Part shown: in pieces, positions 41,327 to 50,610 of the stretch | How the letters are laid out: each line of letters starts with the position of its first letter | Numbering within the stretch: position 1 is the stretch's first letter | Source: an uncultured Ruminococcus sp. | GTDB taxonomy: Bacteria; Bacillota; Clostridia; Oscillospirales; Ruminococcaceae | Direction of reading: 5' to 3' | NCBI GenBank assembly: GCA_902762785.1 | Contig: CACWPL010000018.1 | Location: 1-55,304, forward strand | Length of the DNA stretch: 55,304 nt | The notes under the pieces: generated by a model | The model's input: the letters and a program-made list of their open reading frames with translations, nothing else | The model's database searches: none | Told to the model about the DNA's origin: nothing | Program-made: the position numbers and the translations under genes

Positions 41327-42262
41327 ATGCAAACAGACGTACAGAACATCCTAAAGAGCACAGGCCGGGTGATCGTGGGGAAGGACACGACGATCCTTCA
41401 GGCGGTCATCGCGATGCTGTGCGGCGGCCATGTGCTGCTCGAGGACGTGCCGGGTGTCGGCAAGACGAAGCTGGCGGCGGCGCTCGCGAAGTCCGTCGGC
41501 GGCGAGTTCCACCGCATCCAGCTCACGCCGGACATCATGCCGTCGGACATCACGGGCTTTTCCGTGGTCGACCAGCGGGACGGCTCGCTGGAGTACCGTC
41601 CCGGCGCGGCGATGTGCAATTTCCTGCTCGCCGACGAGATCAACCGCGCCTCTCCGAAGGCCCAGTCCGCACTGCTGGAGATCATGGAGGAGCACCAGAT
41701 CTCACTGGACGGCCAGACCCACGTCCTGCCGAGCCCCTTCATGGTCATCGCGACGCAGAACCCCGTCGAGACCTACGGCACCTACCACCTCCCCGAGGCG
41801 CAGATGGACCGCTTCTTCATGAAGATCTCGATGGGCTATCCCACGCCCGCCGAGGAGCTGGCCATCCTGGACCGCAACGGCGCGGATGACCCCATCCACA
41901 ACATCACCGCCCCCGTCATCACCACCGCCGAGGTCACGGCGCTGCAAAAGCGCGTCACCGAGGTGCAGGTGTCGGCGGCCGTCAGGGACTACATTTTGCG
42001 CCTCGTCCAGGCAACGCGTGACAGCGACCTGACCACCCTGGGCGTGTCCCCCCGCGGCTCCATCGCGTGCTTTAAGGCCGTGCGTGCCGCCGCCTTCGTC
42101 AACGGGCGGACGTTCGCGACCCCGGACGACGTCAAGGCGCTGGCCGTCGCCGTCCTCTCCCACCGCATCTTGCTCTCGCCGAAGGGACGCAACTCTCTCG
42201 GCTCCCCCGAGCGGCTCGTCGAGCAGCTCCTCCAGACGCTGCCGGTGCCGGCAGGCGCGTGA
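41327..42262 (+). CDS. MoxR-family AAA+ ATPase
   Basis: A 311-residue MoxR ATPase. Walker A is EDVPGVGKT (near residue 45), Walker B is LLADEINRASPKAQSALLE (near 105), and sensor 1 is VIATQNPVETYGTYHLPEAQMDRF. This is the common MoxR Proper form found with DUF58 and transglutaminase-like membrane proteins, as here. The start follows AAGGAG. The stop overlaps the DUF58 start (TGATG), so translation is coupled. It is distinct from the MoxR at 22013, which belongs to another cluster. Confidence 0.95.
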   Translation: MQTDVQNILKSTGRVIVGKDTTILQAVIAMLCGGHVLLEDVPGVGKTKLAAALAKSVGGEFHRIQLTPDIMPSDITGFSVVDQRDGSLEYRPGAAMCNFLLADEINRASPKAQSALLEIMEEHQISLDGQTHVLPSPFMVIATQNPVETYGTYHLPEAQMDRFFMKISMGYPTPAEELAILDRNGADDPIHNITAPVITTAEVTALQKRVTEVQVSAAVRDYILRLVQATRDSDLTTLGVSPRGSIACFKAVRAAAFVNGRTFATPDDVKALAVAVLSHRILLSPKGRNSLGSPERLVEQLLQTLPVPAGA

Positions 42263-43455
42263 TGCCGCGGCGCCGGAACACCGTCATCCTCGAACGCATC
42301 AAGCTCGTGCTCGCGCTCGCGTGCATGGCGGGGATGGCCTACGTCTTCACCTTTTACCTTGACAGCGACATCGGTGTCGTCGTCTGCGCGTTCCTGATCC
42401 TCGCGCCGCTCCTCTCGGTGCTGCTCGCCTGGATCGCCGCACGGCACGTCACCGTCACCCTCTCCGCGCCGGACTGTCTCCCCAAGGGACGCCATTTCGC
42501 CGTGAGGCTCCATGCCGTCTTCGGCGCACGGCTCCCGGTGCCGTTCCTGCGCGTGAAGTTCGCCCAGGAGGCCAATTTCGCCCCGGATGACCCCCGCGCC
42601 GTCCAGAGCGCCATGACCTTCACCGAGCCGCTCGACATGGAGCACGGCCTCAGGGCCCTCTACGCCGGCCGCGGACTCGTGGGCGCGGAGACGCTCTATG
42701 TCTCCGACTATCTGGGACTGGCCCAGTTCCCCGTCAAGGATCCGCCCGGTGCCGTGCGCATCGGCGTGATCCCGCTCGTGCCGGAGCTGACCGGCGCCGG
42801 CATGATGCTCCGCACGGTCAATGACATCGTCATGACCGACGACGAGGAGGAGGAGACCAACGTCCTCTACGCCTCCCAGTCCACCCCGGGCTACATCCAC
42901 CGCGACTATCTCCCCGGCGACGACCTGCGCCGCATCAATTGGAAGATGTCCGCGAAGCGCCGCAAGCTGATGATCCGCATGGACGAGGCCGCCTCGACCG
43001 TCCGGCCGACGCTCGTCCTCGACCTTGCGCCCCAGCATGACGCCTCGGGCCTCGCCCTGCGCGAGCGCATGATGGAGGGCGCGCTCGGTCTGCTCCGCCT
43101 GCTCGTGCGGCAGGGCATCGTCTGCTCGCTGCGGTATCCCACCGACGGCGGATGGACCATGCTCCCCCTCGACACCGAGGACAGCGTCCAGGAGGCCGCG
43201 ATCGCCCTTGCCGACGCCGATTTTTCCGGCGACAGCCAGCGCATCGACCCCGGCGTCCGCGCTGACCATGCCGGTGCCGTCATCGTCTTCACGTCCATGC
43301 CCGACGCCGCGCTCGACGCCGCGCTCGGGGGCTTCAAGGACTGCGGCTATCTCCTCTGCGTCTGCCCGGTCACGGAGCCGCTGCCGACCCTCGCGAACGC
43401 CGATGCCCTCTGGCAGATGGACGAGAGCTTCGGCTTCACATCCCTGCGAAAGTGA
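42262..43455 (+). CDS. DUF58 (VWA-like) membrane protein
   Basis: A 397-residue DUF58 protein. Two closely spaced membrane helices near the N-terminus (about 10-60) are followed by a beta-rich region and then the DUF58 signature YLPGDDLRRINWKMSAKRRKLMIR (around residues 215-238), after which comes a VWA-like fold (TLVLDLAP). These proteins act with MoxR ATPases; the exact client is unknown. The start ATG 42262 overlaps the MoxR stop by one base; a GTG 3 bases earlier is also possible. Nine bases separate it from the transglutaminase gene. Confidence 0.93.
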   Translation: MPRRRNTVILERIKLVLALACMAGMAYVFTFYLDSDIGVVVCAFLILAPLLSVLLAWIAARHVTVTLSAPDCLPKGRHFAVRLHAVFGARLPVPFLRVKFAQEANFAPDDPRAVQSAMTFTEPLDMEHGLRALYAGRGLVGAETLYVSDYLGLAQFPVKDPPGAVRIGVIPLVPELTGAGMMLRTVNDIVMTDDEEEETNVLYASQSTPGYIHRDYLPGDDLRRINWKMSAKRRKLMIRMDEAASTVRPTLVLDLAPQHDASGLALRERMMEGALGLLRLLVRQGIVCSLRYPTDGGWTMLPLDTEDSVQEAAIALADADFSGDSQRIDPGVRADHAGAVIVFTSMPDAALDAALGGFKDCGYLLCVCPVTEPLPTLANADALWQMDESFGFTSLRK

Positions 43456-43464
43456 GGTGGCGCT

Positions 43465-45795
43465 ATGACTGAGACCCTTGGCAGCCGCCTGATGACGCGC
43501 CTGCGTGCGTGGGGCGATACCCCCGCCGCCCGCGTCCTCCATACCCTCTGCGGCGACCCCGTCCAGATGTACGCCGTGTTCCTCGTCATGACCTGCATGT
43601 ACTATTATCATCAAAGCTGGACATGGCTCTACACGGTCATCGCCATCTTGCTCAGCTTCGTGCTCATGAGGTTCTACGACTTCTGCGCGAAAAAGGGCTT
43701 CGTTGGGTCGATATTGTACCTCGTCTATCTGTTCGCCGGACTGTACGGCGTCTCGATGCTGACGGACTACGGCCGCCTCTCCTACCCCCTGACCTTCGCC
43801 GTGTGGTTCCTGACGCCGCAAAGCGTCGTGGACTTCTCGCTCATCTACACGATCGCCATCTATTGCCTGATGATCGGGTTCTTGACGAGCACGGTCTACT
43901 ACTTCGCAAAGATCCGCTACCGCATGACCATGCAGCTCCTCATCATGCTCATCCCCTTGAGCTTCTACGCCAAGGAGTCGCTGCACATGCCCGCGCTCAT
44001 GGTCATCATTTTGCTGGCGAGCTATTTTTTGCTGATGATCTACTGCCGCCAGCTCCGCGAGACCGACCAGGTGCGCGTCCTCCCGGGCGTCCACACGGGC
44101 GTGTCTATCGCGATCTACGTCGCGGCGTTCACCATCCTCGCCGCCATCGTCCCCAAGCCCGCCATCGTGGCGAATCGTGAGTTCATCGAGAACGCGATGA
44201 GCTATTCGACATGGTCCGACCGATTGATGGACGCGATCAGCATGTTCACCGAGGTGACGGACAACCGCTCGCCCTTCGGCAATTCCAACACGCGGTCGCT
44301 GTATTATGCCCATGCCGACGAGCCCCTGCGCCTGCGCACACAGACCTTCTCCTATTATACGGACGACGGCGCGTGGCACGTCACCGACTATGACCGCTTC
44401 GAGCAGTCGGTCCAGACCCCGCTGACCTATTCGCCGCGTGCGCTGATGGCCGCCATCCAGGCCGCCGCCGCGCAGGACGAGGCCTTCGCAGAGGAATACG
44501 GCCTGACCGACCTCCCCGGCATCTCCCTCCCCGACCGCGGCCCGGCCGAGCTGACGCTGTTCCCGGTGTACTTCCTGTACCACCAGAACGGCTCCGTCGC
44601 CGCCCCGACCCGCACGCAGGATCTCGCGTTCGTGGACGACAGTCTGCGCTCCGGGCTCGACAGCTATGCGGCGTCCGAGACCGGCGCATTACAGGGCTTT
44701 TTGAGCGGCACGACCTTCACCTACTGGCCGGACAGCGACGTGCGGACGGAGAACGTCCGGGCGTTCCTGGGGCATTTTACGCAGGAGACGTATGCCGTCC
44801 TGCTGCACGATGCCGCCGACGTCCTCGCGGGGACCGACCCGGAGGCGAGCGCCCTGCTCCAAACGGCGCTCGACGAGTATTGGGACGCCTACGCCGAATA
44901 CTACGAGGACGACCGCCTCGACTACCAGTCGCCCACGATCGAACGCCTCGCCGCCGAGATCACGGACGGACTGGACAGCGACATCGAACGCGCCCTCGCG
45001 ATCGAGCGCTGGTTCGAGGATGCGGGGTACCTCTATGATGACAGCTACCAGCGTGACGCCGGTGAGAACGTCGATGATTTTTTGAACGACGTCCGCCGCG
45101 GCGTCTGCTATGAATATGCCACCGCCATGACGCTCATGTGCCGTTCGCTGGGGATGCCCACGCGCTTCGCGACCGGCTACAGTCTGAGCGAGCCCTACCG
45201 CGGCACCATCGCCGACGATGACGGCGACGAGTTCCAGATGAACTTCGTCATCAAGGCACGGGACGCCCATGCGTTCCCCGAGGTCTACATCGCCGGATAC
45301 GGCTGGTGCAGCTTCGAGCCGACGGTCGGCAACACCGCCACACAGGAGGCCACGCCCGAGAACCGCAACGTCTCCCGCTGGGGACTGGTGCTGCTGGTGC
45401 TCGCGGGACTGGTGTTCGTCGGGTGGCTCTGCGCACCCTGGGTGCGTGAGCGGCTCTTCCGCCGCGATCTCCAACGTATGACTGCGCAGGACTGCGCTGC
45501 CGCCGTGTTCCGGCGGATGCGTGAGGTGCTGCGTTCACCGGAGAGCATGACGGTCAGCGAATTGGCCGCGGCGTCCGCTCCGTTCTACACGGAGCACGCC
45601 ACCTTCGCTGCCCTCGATGCGCTCCTGTATAGTCAGACGCCTGTGACGGCCACAACGTCACAGACGCTTGCCGGTGACTATGTCGCCTGGCAGGAAAAAC
45701 GTAGAACGTATGAAAAGGAAAAAAGAGAAGCGCAGCGGGCGGCACGCCGAGAGGAAAGAAAACAGGCACGCCGCTCCGAGCGAAAGGAGTTATGA
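43465..45795 (+). CDS. Transglutaminase-like membrane protein (TgpA type)
   Basis: A 776-residue membrane protein. About five or six helices fill the first ~215 residues, then a large extracytoplasmic part contains the transglutaminase-like core with the catalytic triad: Cys in GVCYEYATAM (near 549), His in DAHAFPEVYI (near 597) and Asp/Glu in WCSFEPT (near 615). Another membrane helix (GLVLLVLAGLVFVGWL, about 635-655) precedes a cytoplasmic tail that ends in a very basic, Arg/Glu-rich stretch. The start follows GAGGTGG. Third gene of the MoxR-DUF58-TGase operon. Some relatives process proteins at the cell surface; the substrate here is unknown. Confidence 0.93.
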   Translation: MTETLGSRLMTRLRAWGDTPAARVLHTLCGDPVQMYAVFLVMTCMYYYHQSWTWLYTVIAILLSFVLMRFYDFCAKKGFVGSILYLVYLFAGLYGVSMLTDYGRLSYPLTFAVWFLTPQSVVDFSLIYTIAIYCLMIGFLTSTVYYFAKIRYRMTMQLLIMLIPLSFYAKESLHMPALMVIILLASYFLLMIYCRQLRETDQVRVLPGVHTGVSIAIYVAAFTILAAIVPKPAIVANREFIENAMSYSTWSDRLMDAISMFTEVTDNRSPFGNSNTRSLYYAHADEPLRLRTQTFSYYTDDGAWHVTDYDRFEQSVQTPLTYSPRALMAAIQAAAAQDEAFAEEYGLTDLPGISLPDRGPAELTLFPVYFLYHQNGSVAAPTRTQDLAFVDDSLRSGLDSYAASETGALQGFLSGTTFTYWPDSDVRTENVRAFLGHFTQETYAVLLHDAADVLAGTDPEASALLQTALDEYWDAYAEYYEDDRLDYQSPTIERLAAEITDGLDSDIERALAIERWFEDAGYLYDDSYQRDAGENVDDFLNDVRRGVCYEYATAMTLMCRSLGMPTRFATGYSLSEPYRGTIADDDGDEFQMNFVIKARDAHAFPEVYIAGYGWCSFEPTVGNTATQEATPENRNVSRWGLVLLVLAGLVFVGWLCAPWVRERLFRRDLQRMTAQDCAAAVFRRMREVLRSPESMTVSELAAASAPFYTEHATFAALDALLYSQTPVTATTSQTLAGDYVAWQEKRRTYEKEKREAQRAARREERKQARRSERKEL

Positions 45796-45802
45796 TACGC
45801 CA

Positions 45803-47032
45803 ATGTCAAACAAAAGAACGAAAAAAGCCCTTGCAGGCGGTCTCCTAGCAGCGGTGCTGGCCATCTCCGCGCTGGGTGCCGGCCTTACCCAGGCGGCGAC
45901 CTCGACCGCGTACAAGAGCTGGAAGCAGTATGGCAGCAGCTGGAGCTCCCTGTCCCTCGGTGCGAGCAGCACCAATGTGGCAAGGAGCGGCTGTGCCGTG
46001 ACCTCGGCAGCGATCCTCATGGTCCATTCGGGCTCCGTGAGCGCTGACGACTTCGACCCCGGCACCATCGTCAGCTACATGAACACCCACGGCGGCTTCA
46101 CCAGCTCCGGCTGCATCAATTGGGACAAGCTCACGAGCTATGCCCCGTCCTTCGTTTACCACGGCCGCCTGTCCCTCTCGGGCACCCAGGCGCAGAAGGC
46201 CGCGAAGATGAAGGAGCTGATGGACCAGGGCTACTACCTGATCGCGAACGTCAAGAACGGCGGCCACTTCGTCGCCATCGAGAGCGTGAGCGGCCAGAAC
46301 GTCACCATGATGGACCCGGGCAGCCGTTCGACCTCGCTCTTTGGCCAGTATGCGGCCTCGGGCGTGATCTCGCTGCGCATCTTCAAGGGCGCGAACAGCA
46401 ATGCTGTGACCGTGCAGGAGATGCCGGAGGAGACGACTGCCGAAACGACGACAACTGAGGAAACGACCACCACGGAGGCCGCGACCACGGCTCCCGAGAC
46501 GACGGTGGAGACGGTAGAGACGACCGAGGCCGTACAGGAGACGACCGAGGCAGCCACGACGACCACCGCCGCTGAGACCACCACGACCAAGACGACCACG
46601 ACCACGACTGCCGCCCCGCAGACCACTGCCGCGCCGCAGACCACGGTCGTGACGACCGCGACGACCGTCGTTTACACGACCCAGGCACCGACCACGACGG
46701 CGCCCGTCCAGACGACTGCCGCACCGGTACAGACCACTGCCGCGCCCGTGACCGAGCCGGCACAGACCACGCTTGCCACCGTGATCGCCCCGAGCGAGCT
46801 GGATGCCGCCCTCTTTGAGATCGGGCAGCGCCACTACCTCATGAACGTCAAGTTCATGACGATGGACAATCTCCATCTGCGCGAGGAGGCCAACACGAAG
46901 AGCGACATCCTCTGCGTGATCCCTGCGGGGACGTATCTGGATGTGGTCGAGGTCGATGACGAGTTCGAGTGGGGCCGCGTCTCCTATAACGGCAACGAGG
47001 GTTGGATCTCCCTGTATTACGCAGGCCTGTAA
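45803..47032 (+). CDS. Secreted C39-like peptidase with Thr-rich linker and SH3 domain
   Basis: A 409-residue exported protein. The signal peptide (residues 1-31) ends near LTQAA. A papain-like C39-type domain follows, with Cys in SGCAVTSAAIL (near 70), His in GGHFVAIESV (near 155) and Asp in MMDPGS. A Thr/Ala/Pro-rich linker of about 130 residues (around 210-340) leads to a bacterial SH3 domain (LHLREEANTKSDIL...GWISLYY) that would bind cell wall. Start ATG 45803: the GAAAGGAG site is 13 bases upstream, inside the end of the transglutaminase gene. Suggested role: a cell-wall-attached peptidase or amidase; its place after the transglutaminase operon may mean co-expression. Confidence 0.85.
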   Translation: MSNKRTKKALAGGLLAAVLAISALGAGLTQAATSTAYKSWKQYGSSWSSLSLGASSTNVARSGCAVTSAAILMVHSGSVSADDFDPGTIVSYMNTHGGFTSSGCINWDKLTSYAPSFVYHGRLSLSGTQAQKAAKMKELMDQGYYLIANVKNGGHFVAIESVSGQNVTMMDPGSRSTSLFGQYAASGVISLRIFKGANSNAVTVQEMPEETTAETTTTEETTTTEAATTAPETTVETVETTEAVQETTEAATTTTAAETTTTKTTTTTTAAPQTTAAPQTTVVTTATTVVYTTQAPTTTAPVQTTAAPVQTTAAPVTEPAQTTLATVIAPSELDAALFEIGQRHYLMNVKFMTMDNLHLREEANTKSDILCVIPAGTYLDVVEVDDEFEWGRVSYNGNEGWISLYYAGL

Positions 47033-47079
47033 ACCCCAAATGCCGCGATAGATAGGCAAGATACATCTCGTATAGCAGC

Positions 47080-47113
47080 GCCGCCAGACCTGTCAGCGCA
47101 TAGGTCTGGCGGC
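47080..47113 (+). terminator. Terminator after the C39-like gene
   Basis: GCCGCCAGACCT (47080-47091) pairs perfectly with AGGTCTGGCGGC (47102-47113), a 12-bp stem followed by a short A/T-rich tail (ATATTAT), 24 bases before the prmA start. Confidence 0.65.
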
Positions 47114-47137
47114 ATATTATCCCAAAGGAGGAGACAT

Positions 47138-48103
47138 ATGGACTGGTTCGAGGTAACGATCAAAACGGAGACCCCCGCCGTGGACGTGCTCTGCGCGATG
47201 CTCACGGACTACGGCGTCAAGGGCTTTTCCGTGCAGGACAAGGAGAGCTTCCAGGAGTTCCTGGACGACAAGGACGGCAAGTGGGACTACATCGAGGATG
47301 ACCTCATGGGTCTGGCAAATTGCGACACGACGGTGACATTCTATCTCCCGGACGACGCCCAGGGCGCGGAGCAGTTCGCGGGCATCCGGGGGCTTCTGGA
47401 GTCGCTGCGGGCGCGGGAGGACGCGGCGTTCTTCGGCGACCTGACGCTGACGAGCGGGAGCGTCCGCGAGGACGATTGGGCGAACAACTGGAAGCAGTAT
47501 TTCAAGCCGCTGTGCGTGGGCGAGCGTCTGCTCATCAAGCCGTCGTGGGAGCCGGTGCCGGCGGGGAACACGCGGCAGATCCTCGAGATCGACCCGGCGT
47601 CGAGCTTCGGCACGGGGCAGCACCACACGACGCGGCTCTGTCTGGAGCTGGTGGAGCAGGTGCTGACCGCGGGCGACCGCGTGCTCGACCTGGGGTGCGG
47701 GAGCGGCATCCTGTCCATCGGGGCGATGCTCCTGGGGGCGCAGTCTGCCACGGCGGTGGACATCGTGGACAACTCCGTCCGCACGGCCGCCGAGAACGCC
47801 CAGAAGAACGGCATCTCTCCCGACCGCTACACGGCGCTTTGCGGCGACATCATCGGCGACGAGGCCCTGCGGACACAGCTCGGCACGGGCTATGACCTGA
47901 TCTGCGCGAACATCGTCGCGGACGTCCTCATCGCGATGAGCGGTCTCTTCGGGACGTTCCTCCGTCCCGGCGGACACCTCATCGTCTCCGGCATCATCAC
48001 CGAGCGCAAGGACGAGGTGCTCGATGTCCTCGAAACGAAGGGCTTCAAGCGTCTCGACGTCCGCGAGAAAGAGGGATGGTGCGCGGCGCTTTTGGAGGCG
48101 TGA
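47138..48103 (+). CDS. prmA: Ribosomal protein L11 methyltransferase PrmA
   Basis: A 321-residue PrmA, which trimethylates ribosomal protein L11. The N-terminal L11-recognition domain (1 to about 60) begins MDWFEVTIKTE. The catalytic domain has the PrmA-specific FGTGQHHTTRLCLE (near 161) that contacts SAM, the SAM-binding VLDLGCGSGILSIGAM (near 185), and DLICANIVADVL (near 250), with the Asn of the NI motif. Length is slightly above that of E. coli PrmA, as is usual in Firmicutes. The start follows AAAGGAGG. Confidence 0.96.
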   Translation: MDWFEVTIKTETPAVDVLCAMLTDYGVKGFSVQDKESFQEFLDDKDGKWDYIEDDLMGLANCDTTVTFYLPDDAQGAEQFAGIRGLLESLRAREDAAFFGDLTLTSGSVREDDWANNWKQYFKPLCVGERLLIKPSWEPVPAGNTRQILEIDPASSFGTGQHHTTRLCLELVEQVLTAGDRVLDLGCGSGILSIGAMLLGAQSATAVDIVDNSVRTAAENAQKNGISPDRYTALCGDIIGDEALRTQLGTGYDLICANIVADVLIAMSGLFGTFLRPGGHLIVSGIITERKDEVLDVLETKGFKRLDVREKEGWCAALLEA

Positions 48104-48193
48104 GGGATCGCAGCGAGCGGAACGCCTCGTTCTCCACATTGCATATCTTCACCCTGTCAACTTTGTGCAGGATGCACAAAATGGGAGAAGTAA

Positions 48194-48240
48194 ATTTAGC
48201 TAAAAAATGCATGGTAATTTAAGTTAAACTGTGCTATAAT
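48194..48240 (+). promoter_or_regulatory. Mannanase promoter with two palindromic boxes
   Basis: A TATAAT (48235-48240) is preceded by two A/T palindromes: TTTAGCTAAA (48194-48203, perfect) and TTTAAGTTAAA (48218-48228). The second lies in the -35/-10 spacer and the first just upstream of the -35 position; centres are about 24 bases apart, so both are on nearly the same helix face. No -35 consensus is seen (TGGTAA at 17 bases). This fits a regulated polysaccharide-utilisation gene. The regulator is unknown. Confidence 0.5.
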
Positions 48241-48250
48241 AAGGTAGACG

Positions 48251-48322
48251 GCGGGCGAGATCCCGCTGCGATGACACAGCAGGACGGCAGAGGGCCGTCC
48301 GGGGGCGCAGGAGAGAGCGCCC
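48251..48322 (+). other. Structured 5' leader of the mannanase gene
   Basis: The roughly 115-base leader contains three consecutive stem-loops: GCGGG/CCCGC (48251-48266), GGACGGC/GCCGTCC (48282-48300, 5-base loop) and GGGCGC/GCGCCC (48303-48322). No T-run follows, and the pattern does not match a riboswitch class I know. It may stabilise the mRNA or control translation of this secreted enzyme. Confidence 0.45.
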
Positions 48323-48359
48323 GTAGAAAGGGAAGACTCAGCATTAGAGGAGGGTCATT

Positions 48360-50456
48360 ATGAAGAGAAGGAACAGGATCGTCAGCGCGATGCTGGCGGC
48401 ATCGATGTGCGGCTCGCTCGTCGGCGCGCTGCCGGTGAGCGTGTTCGCCGAGGACGCAGAGCCCGCGAACGTCCTCCAGCTCGGGACCTATGAGGTCGAG
48501 ACGTTCGAGGGCGTCGACCAGGTCTGGACGTCCATCTATGAGAACCAGATCCCCGGGTACTCCGGCGAGGGCTTCGCGTACCTCACCAATGCCACCCTGA
48601 CCGCCTATGTCGAGGTCGAGGAGGAGGGCATGTATCAGGTGGACGTGCGCGCGGCACAGATCCTCAGCGAGCCCGGCGGTTCGCGTCAGCAGACCATCGC
48701 CATCAACGACATCAACTATACCTATAACATGCCCTACGCCAACGAGTGGACGGACATGACCTTCGGCGTGTTCCGCTTCAAGAAGGGCATCAACAAGGTC
48801 GAGCTGAAGCCACTTTATGGCTATGGTGCGTATGATACGATGACCATCAGCAAGGCGGTGCTCCCCGAGCTGAAGGGCTCTGCCATCCCCTGCGACCCCA
48901 AGGCGACCCCCGAGGCCAAGAGCCTGCTCGCGTATCTGAATTCTGTGTACGGTAAGCATGTGCTGACCGGCCAGCAGGAGATCTACGGCGGCGGTCACGG
49001 CGTGCAGACGTCCATCCGCTATGACGCCACCGCGGACAAGTGCGTCGACGAGAACGGCAAGGAGTACACGATCGTGCCCGGTGACTACGGCGAGGCCGGC
49101 GACGGCTCCAAGTTCCCGTGGCACTGCGTGGACGAGAACGGGCAGGACTATGTCTACAACACCCAGAACCGCGTCTACGGCTACAATGACTATGAGCAGG
49201 AGTGCCGCTATCTCTACGAGACGACCGGCAAGTACCCGGCCATCCGCGGCTTCGACCTGAACTGCCACAACCCCGGCTTTGCCTGGGAGGACGGCGTCGC
49301 CGACCGCATGATCGACTGGGCGACCAAGCGCAACGGCATCGTCACCATTAGCTGGCACTGCACCGTGCCGACGTCCATGGCCGACTTCGAGATCGACAAG
49401 GACGGCAACATCACCAAGATCTCGAACGACTGGCAGAAGTTCACCTACTCCGAGAAGACCGATTTTAGCCCCGCGAACGTCATGATCGAGGGCACGAAGG
49501 AGAACGTCTTCTACAACGAGGCGATCAAGCTGGCCGCCGCGGAGCTGCAAAAGCTCCAGGATGCGGGCGTGCCGGTGCTGTTCCGTCCGCTGCACGAGGC
49601 CGAGGGCAACCAGGGGCAGAAGCCCGGCGACGGCTCCGGCGCGTGGTTCTGGTGGGCGAAGGAGGGCGCCGAGGTCTACAACCAGCTCTGGAAGTACCTC
49701 TATGACAAGCTGACCAACGAGTACGGCCTGCACAACCTCATCTGGGAGCAGAATCTGTATGCGTGGTCGGATGACTCCGCGCTCTGGTATACGGGCGATG
49801 ACTATGTGGACATCGTAGGCTTCGATAAGTACAATTCGCAGTACAACCGCCACGACGGCAAGACCTCCGGGCCGAACTTCGACTCCGAGAGCAAGATCTT
49901 CTGGTCGCAGGTCGGCTATGTGGACAACAAGAAGATGGTGTCCATGCCCGAGAACGACTGCATCCCGTCCGTGGAGAACATGGAGGTCGAGCAGGCGTAT
50001 TGGCTCTACTTCTGCACCTGGTATGACGGCGAGAGCGGCGCACCGCAGTTCATCTCCGGCGATGCCTATCAGGATGTGGACAACGTGAAGTCTGTTTATA
50101 ATTCTGACCTCTGCATCACCCTCGATGAGCTCCCCGCCGATCTGTACTCCAACGGCGGCACCGTGACGCCGACCGAGGCGACCGACAAGCCCACCGAGGC
50201 GACCGACAAGCCCACCGACAAGCCCACCGAGCCCGACCCGACCGGCATCACCTTCGGTGACGTGGACGAGAGCGGCGTGGTCGACATCATGGACGTCATC
50301 GCGATCAACAAGTCGCTCCTTGGCGGCCTGACCCTGTCCAATGCGGGCAGAGCCAATGCCGACGTCGACACGTCCGGCGTGGTCGACACCACCGACGCCC
50401 TCAACATCCTCAAGGCCGTCGTCAAGCTCGTGACGCTGCCGGTGAAGGGCGAATGA
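48360..50456 (+). CDS. Dockerin-bearing GH26 beta-mannanase
   Basis: A 698-residue secreted endo-beta-1,4-mannanase. The signal peptide (1 to about 30) ends SVFAEDA. A carbohydrate-binding module of the CBM35/CBM6 kind follows (about 40-170: the beta-sandwich with EGMYQVDVRAAQ). The GH26 domain (about 180-600) has the acid/base Glu in RPLHEAEG (near 412) and the likely nucleophile Glu in MPENDCIP (near 530). A linker of PTEATDK repeats leads to a C-terminal dockerin with two calcium-binding repeats (GDVDESGVVDIMDV and ADVDTSGVVDTTDA, about 640-690). The dockerin implies docking to a cellulosome cohesin, as in ruminococci. Start ATG 48360 after AGAGGAGGG. No scaffoldin is encoded in the window. 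Confidence 0.94.
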   Translation: MKRRNRIVSAMLAASMCGSLVGALPVSVFAEDAEPANVLQLGTYEVETFEGVDQVWTSIYENQIPGYSGEGFAYLTNATLTAYVEVEEEGMYQVDVRAAQILSEPGGSRQQTIAINDINYTYNMPYANEWTDMTFGVFRFKKGINKVELKPLYGYGAYDTMTISKAVLPELKGSAIPCDPKATPEAKSLLAYLNSVYGKHVLTGQQEIYGGGHGVQTSIRYDATADKCVDENGKEYTIVPGDYGEAGDGSKFPWHCVDENGQDYVYNTQNRVYGYNDYEQECRYLYETTGKYPAIRGFDLNCHNPGFAWEDGVADRMIDWATKRNGIVTISWHCTVPTSMADFEIDKDGNITKISNDWQKFTYSEKTDFSPANVMIEGTKENVFYNEAIKLAAAELQKLQDAGVPVLFRPLHEAEGNQGQKPGDGSGAWFWWAKEGAEVYNQLWKYLYDKLTNEYGLHNLIWEQNLYAWSDDSALWYTGDDYVDIVGFDKYNSQYNRHDGKTSGPNFDSESKIFWSQVGYVDNKKMVSMPENDCIPSVENMEVEQAYWLYFCTWYDGESGAPQFISGDAYQDVDNVKSVYNSDLCITLDELPADLYSNGGTVTPTEATDKPTEATDKPTDKPTEPDPTGITFGDVDESGVVDIMDVIAINKSLLGGLTLSNAGRANADVDTSGVVDTTDALNILKAVVKLVTLPVKGE

Positions 50457-50481
50457 GCCGTTGCTGCCGCTAGCGCGGCAG

Positions 50482-50539
50482 TTAGGAGGGGCTCCTCGCC
50501 CCTCCTAAACCTCCCTCGGCAGGAGGCTGAGCCTCCTGC
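50482..50539. repeat. Palindromic modules after the mannanase (copy C)
   Basis: TTAGGAGGGG-CTCCTCG-CCCCTCCTAA (50482-50508), followed after ACCTCCCTCGGC by GCAGGAGGC-TGA-GCCTCCTGC (50519-50539). The same ACCTCCC(C)TCGGC link occurs after the module at 30730-30756. Confidence 0.7.
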
Positions 50540-50560
50540 ACCTGCATCACTATATATGTT

Positions 50561-50594
50561 TTAAGGGCTCCTGTTTTGATGCAGGAGCCCTTAA
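50561..50594. terminator. Bidirectional terminator of the mannanase and the PLP enzyme gene
   Basis: A perfect 13-bp stem (TTAAGGGCTCCTG with CAGGAGCCCTTAA) around an 8-base loop, A/T-rich on both sides. It lies between two convergent genes. Confidence 0.8.
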
Positions 50595-50610
50595 TATATG
50601 GTGTCGGGGT

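Noticed and set aside
46420-46790. Simple-sequence repeat of ACC/ACG triplets
   Set aside because: It is in frame and encodes the Thr/Ala/Pro-rich linker of the secreted C39-like protein, as is common in ruminococcal exported proteins.
48251-48322. Known riboswitch in the mannanase leader
   Set aside because: I compared it from memory with cyclic-di-GMP, cobalamin and T-box patterns; the conserved cores are absent.
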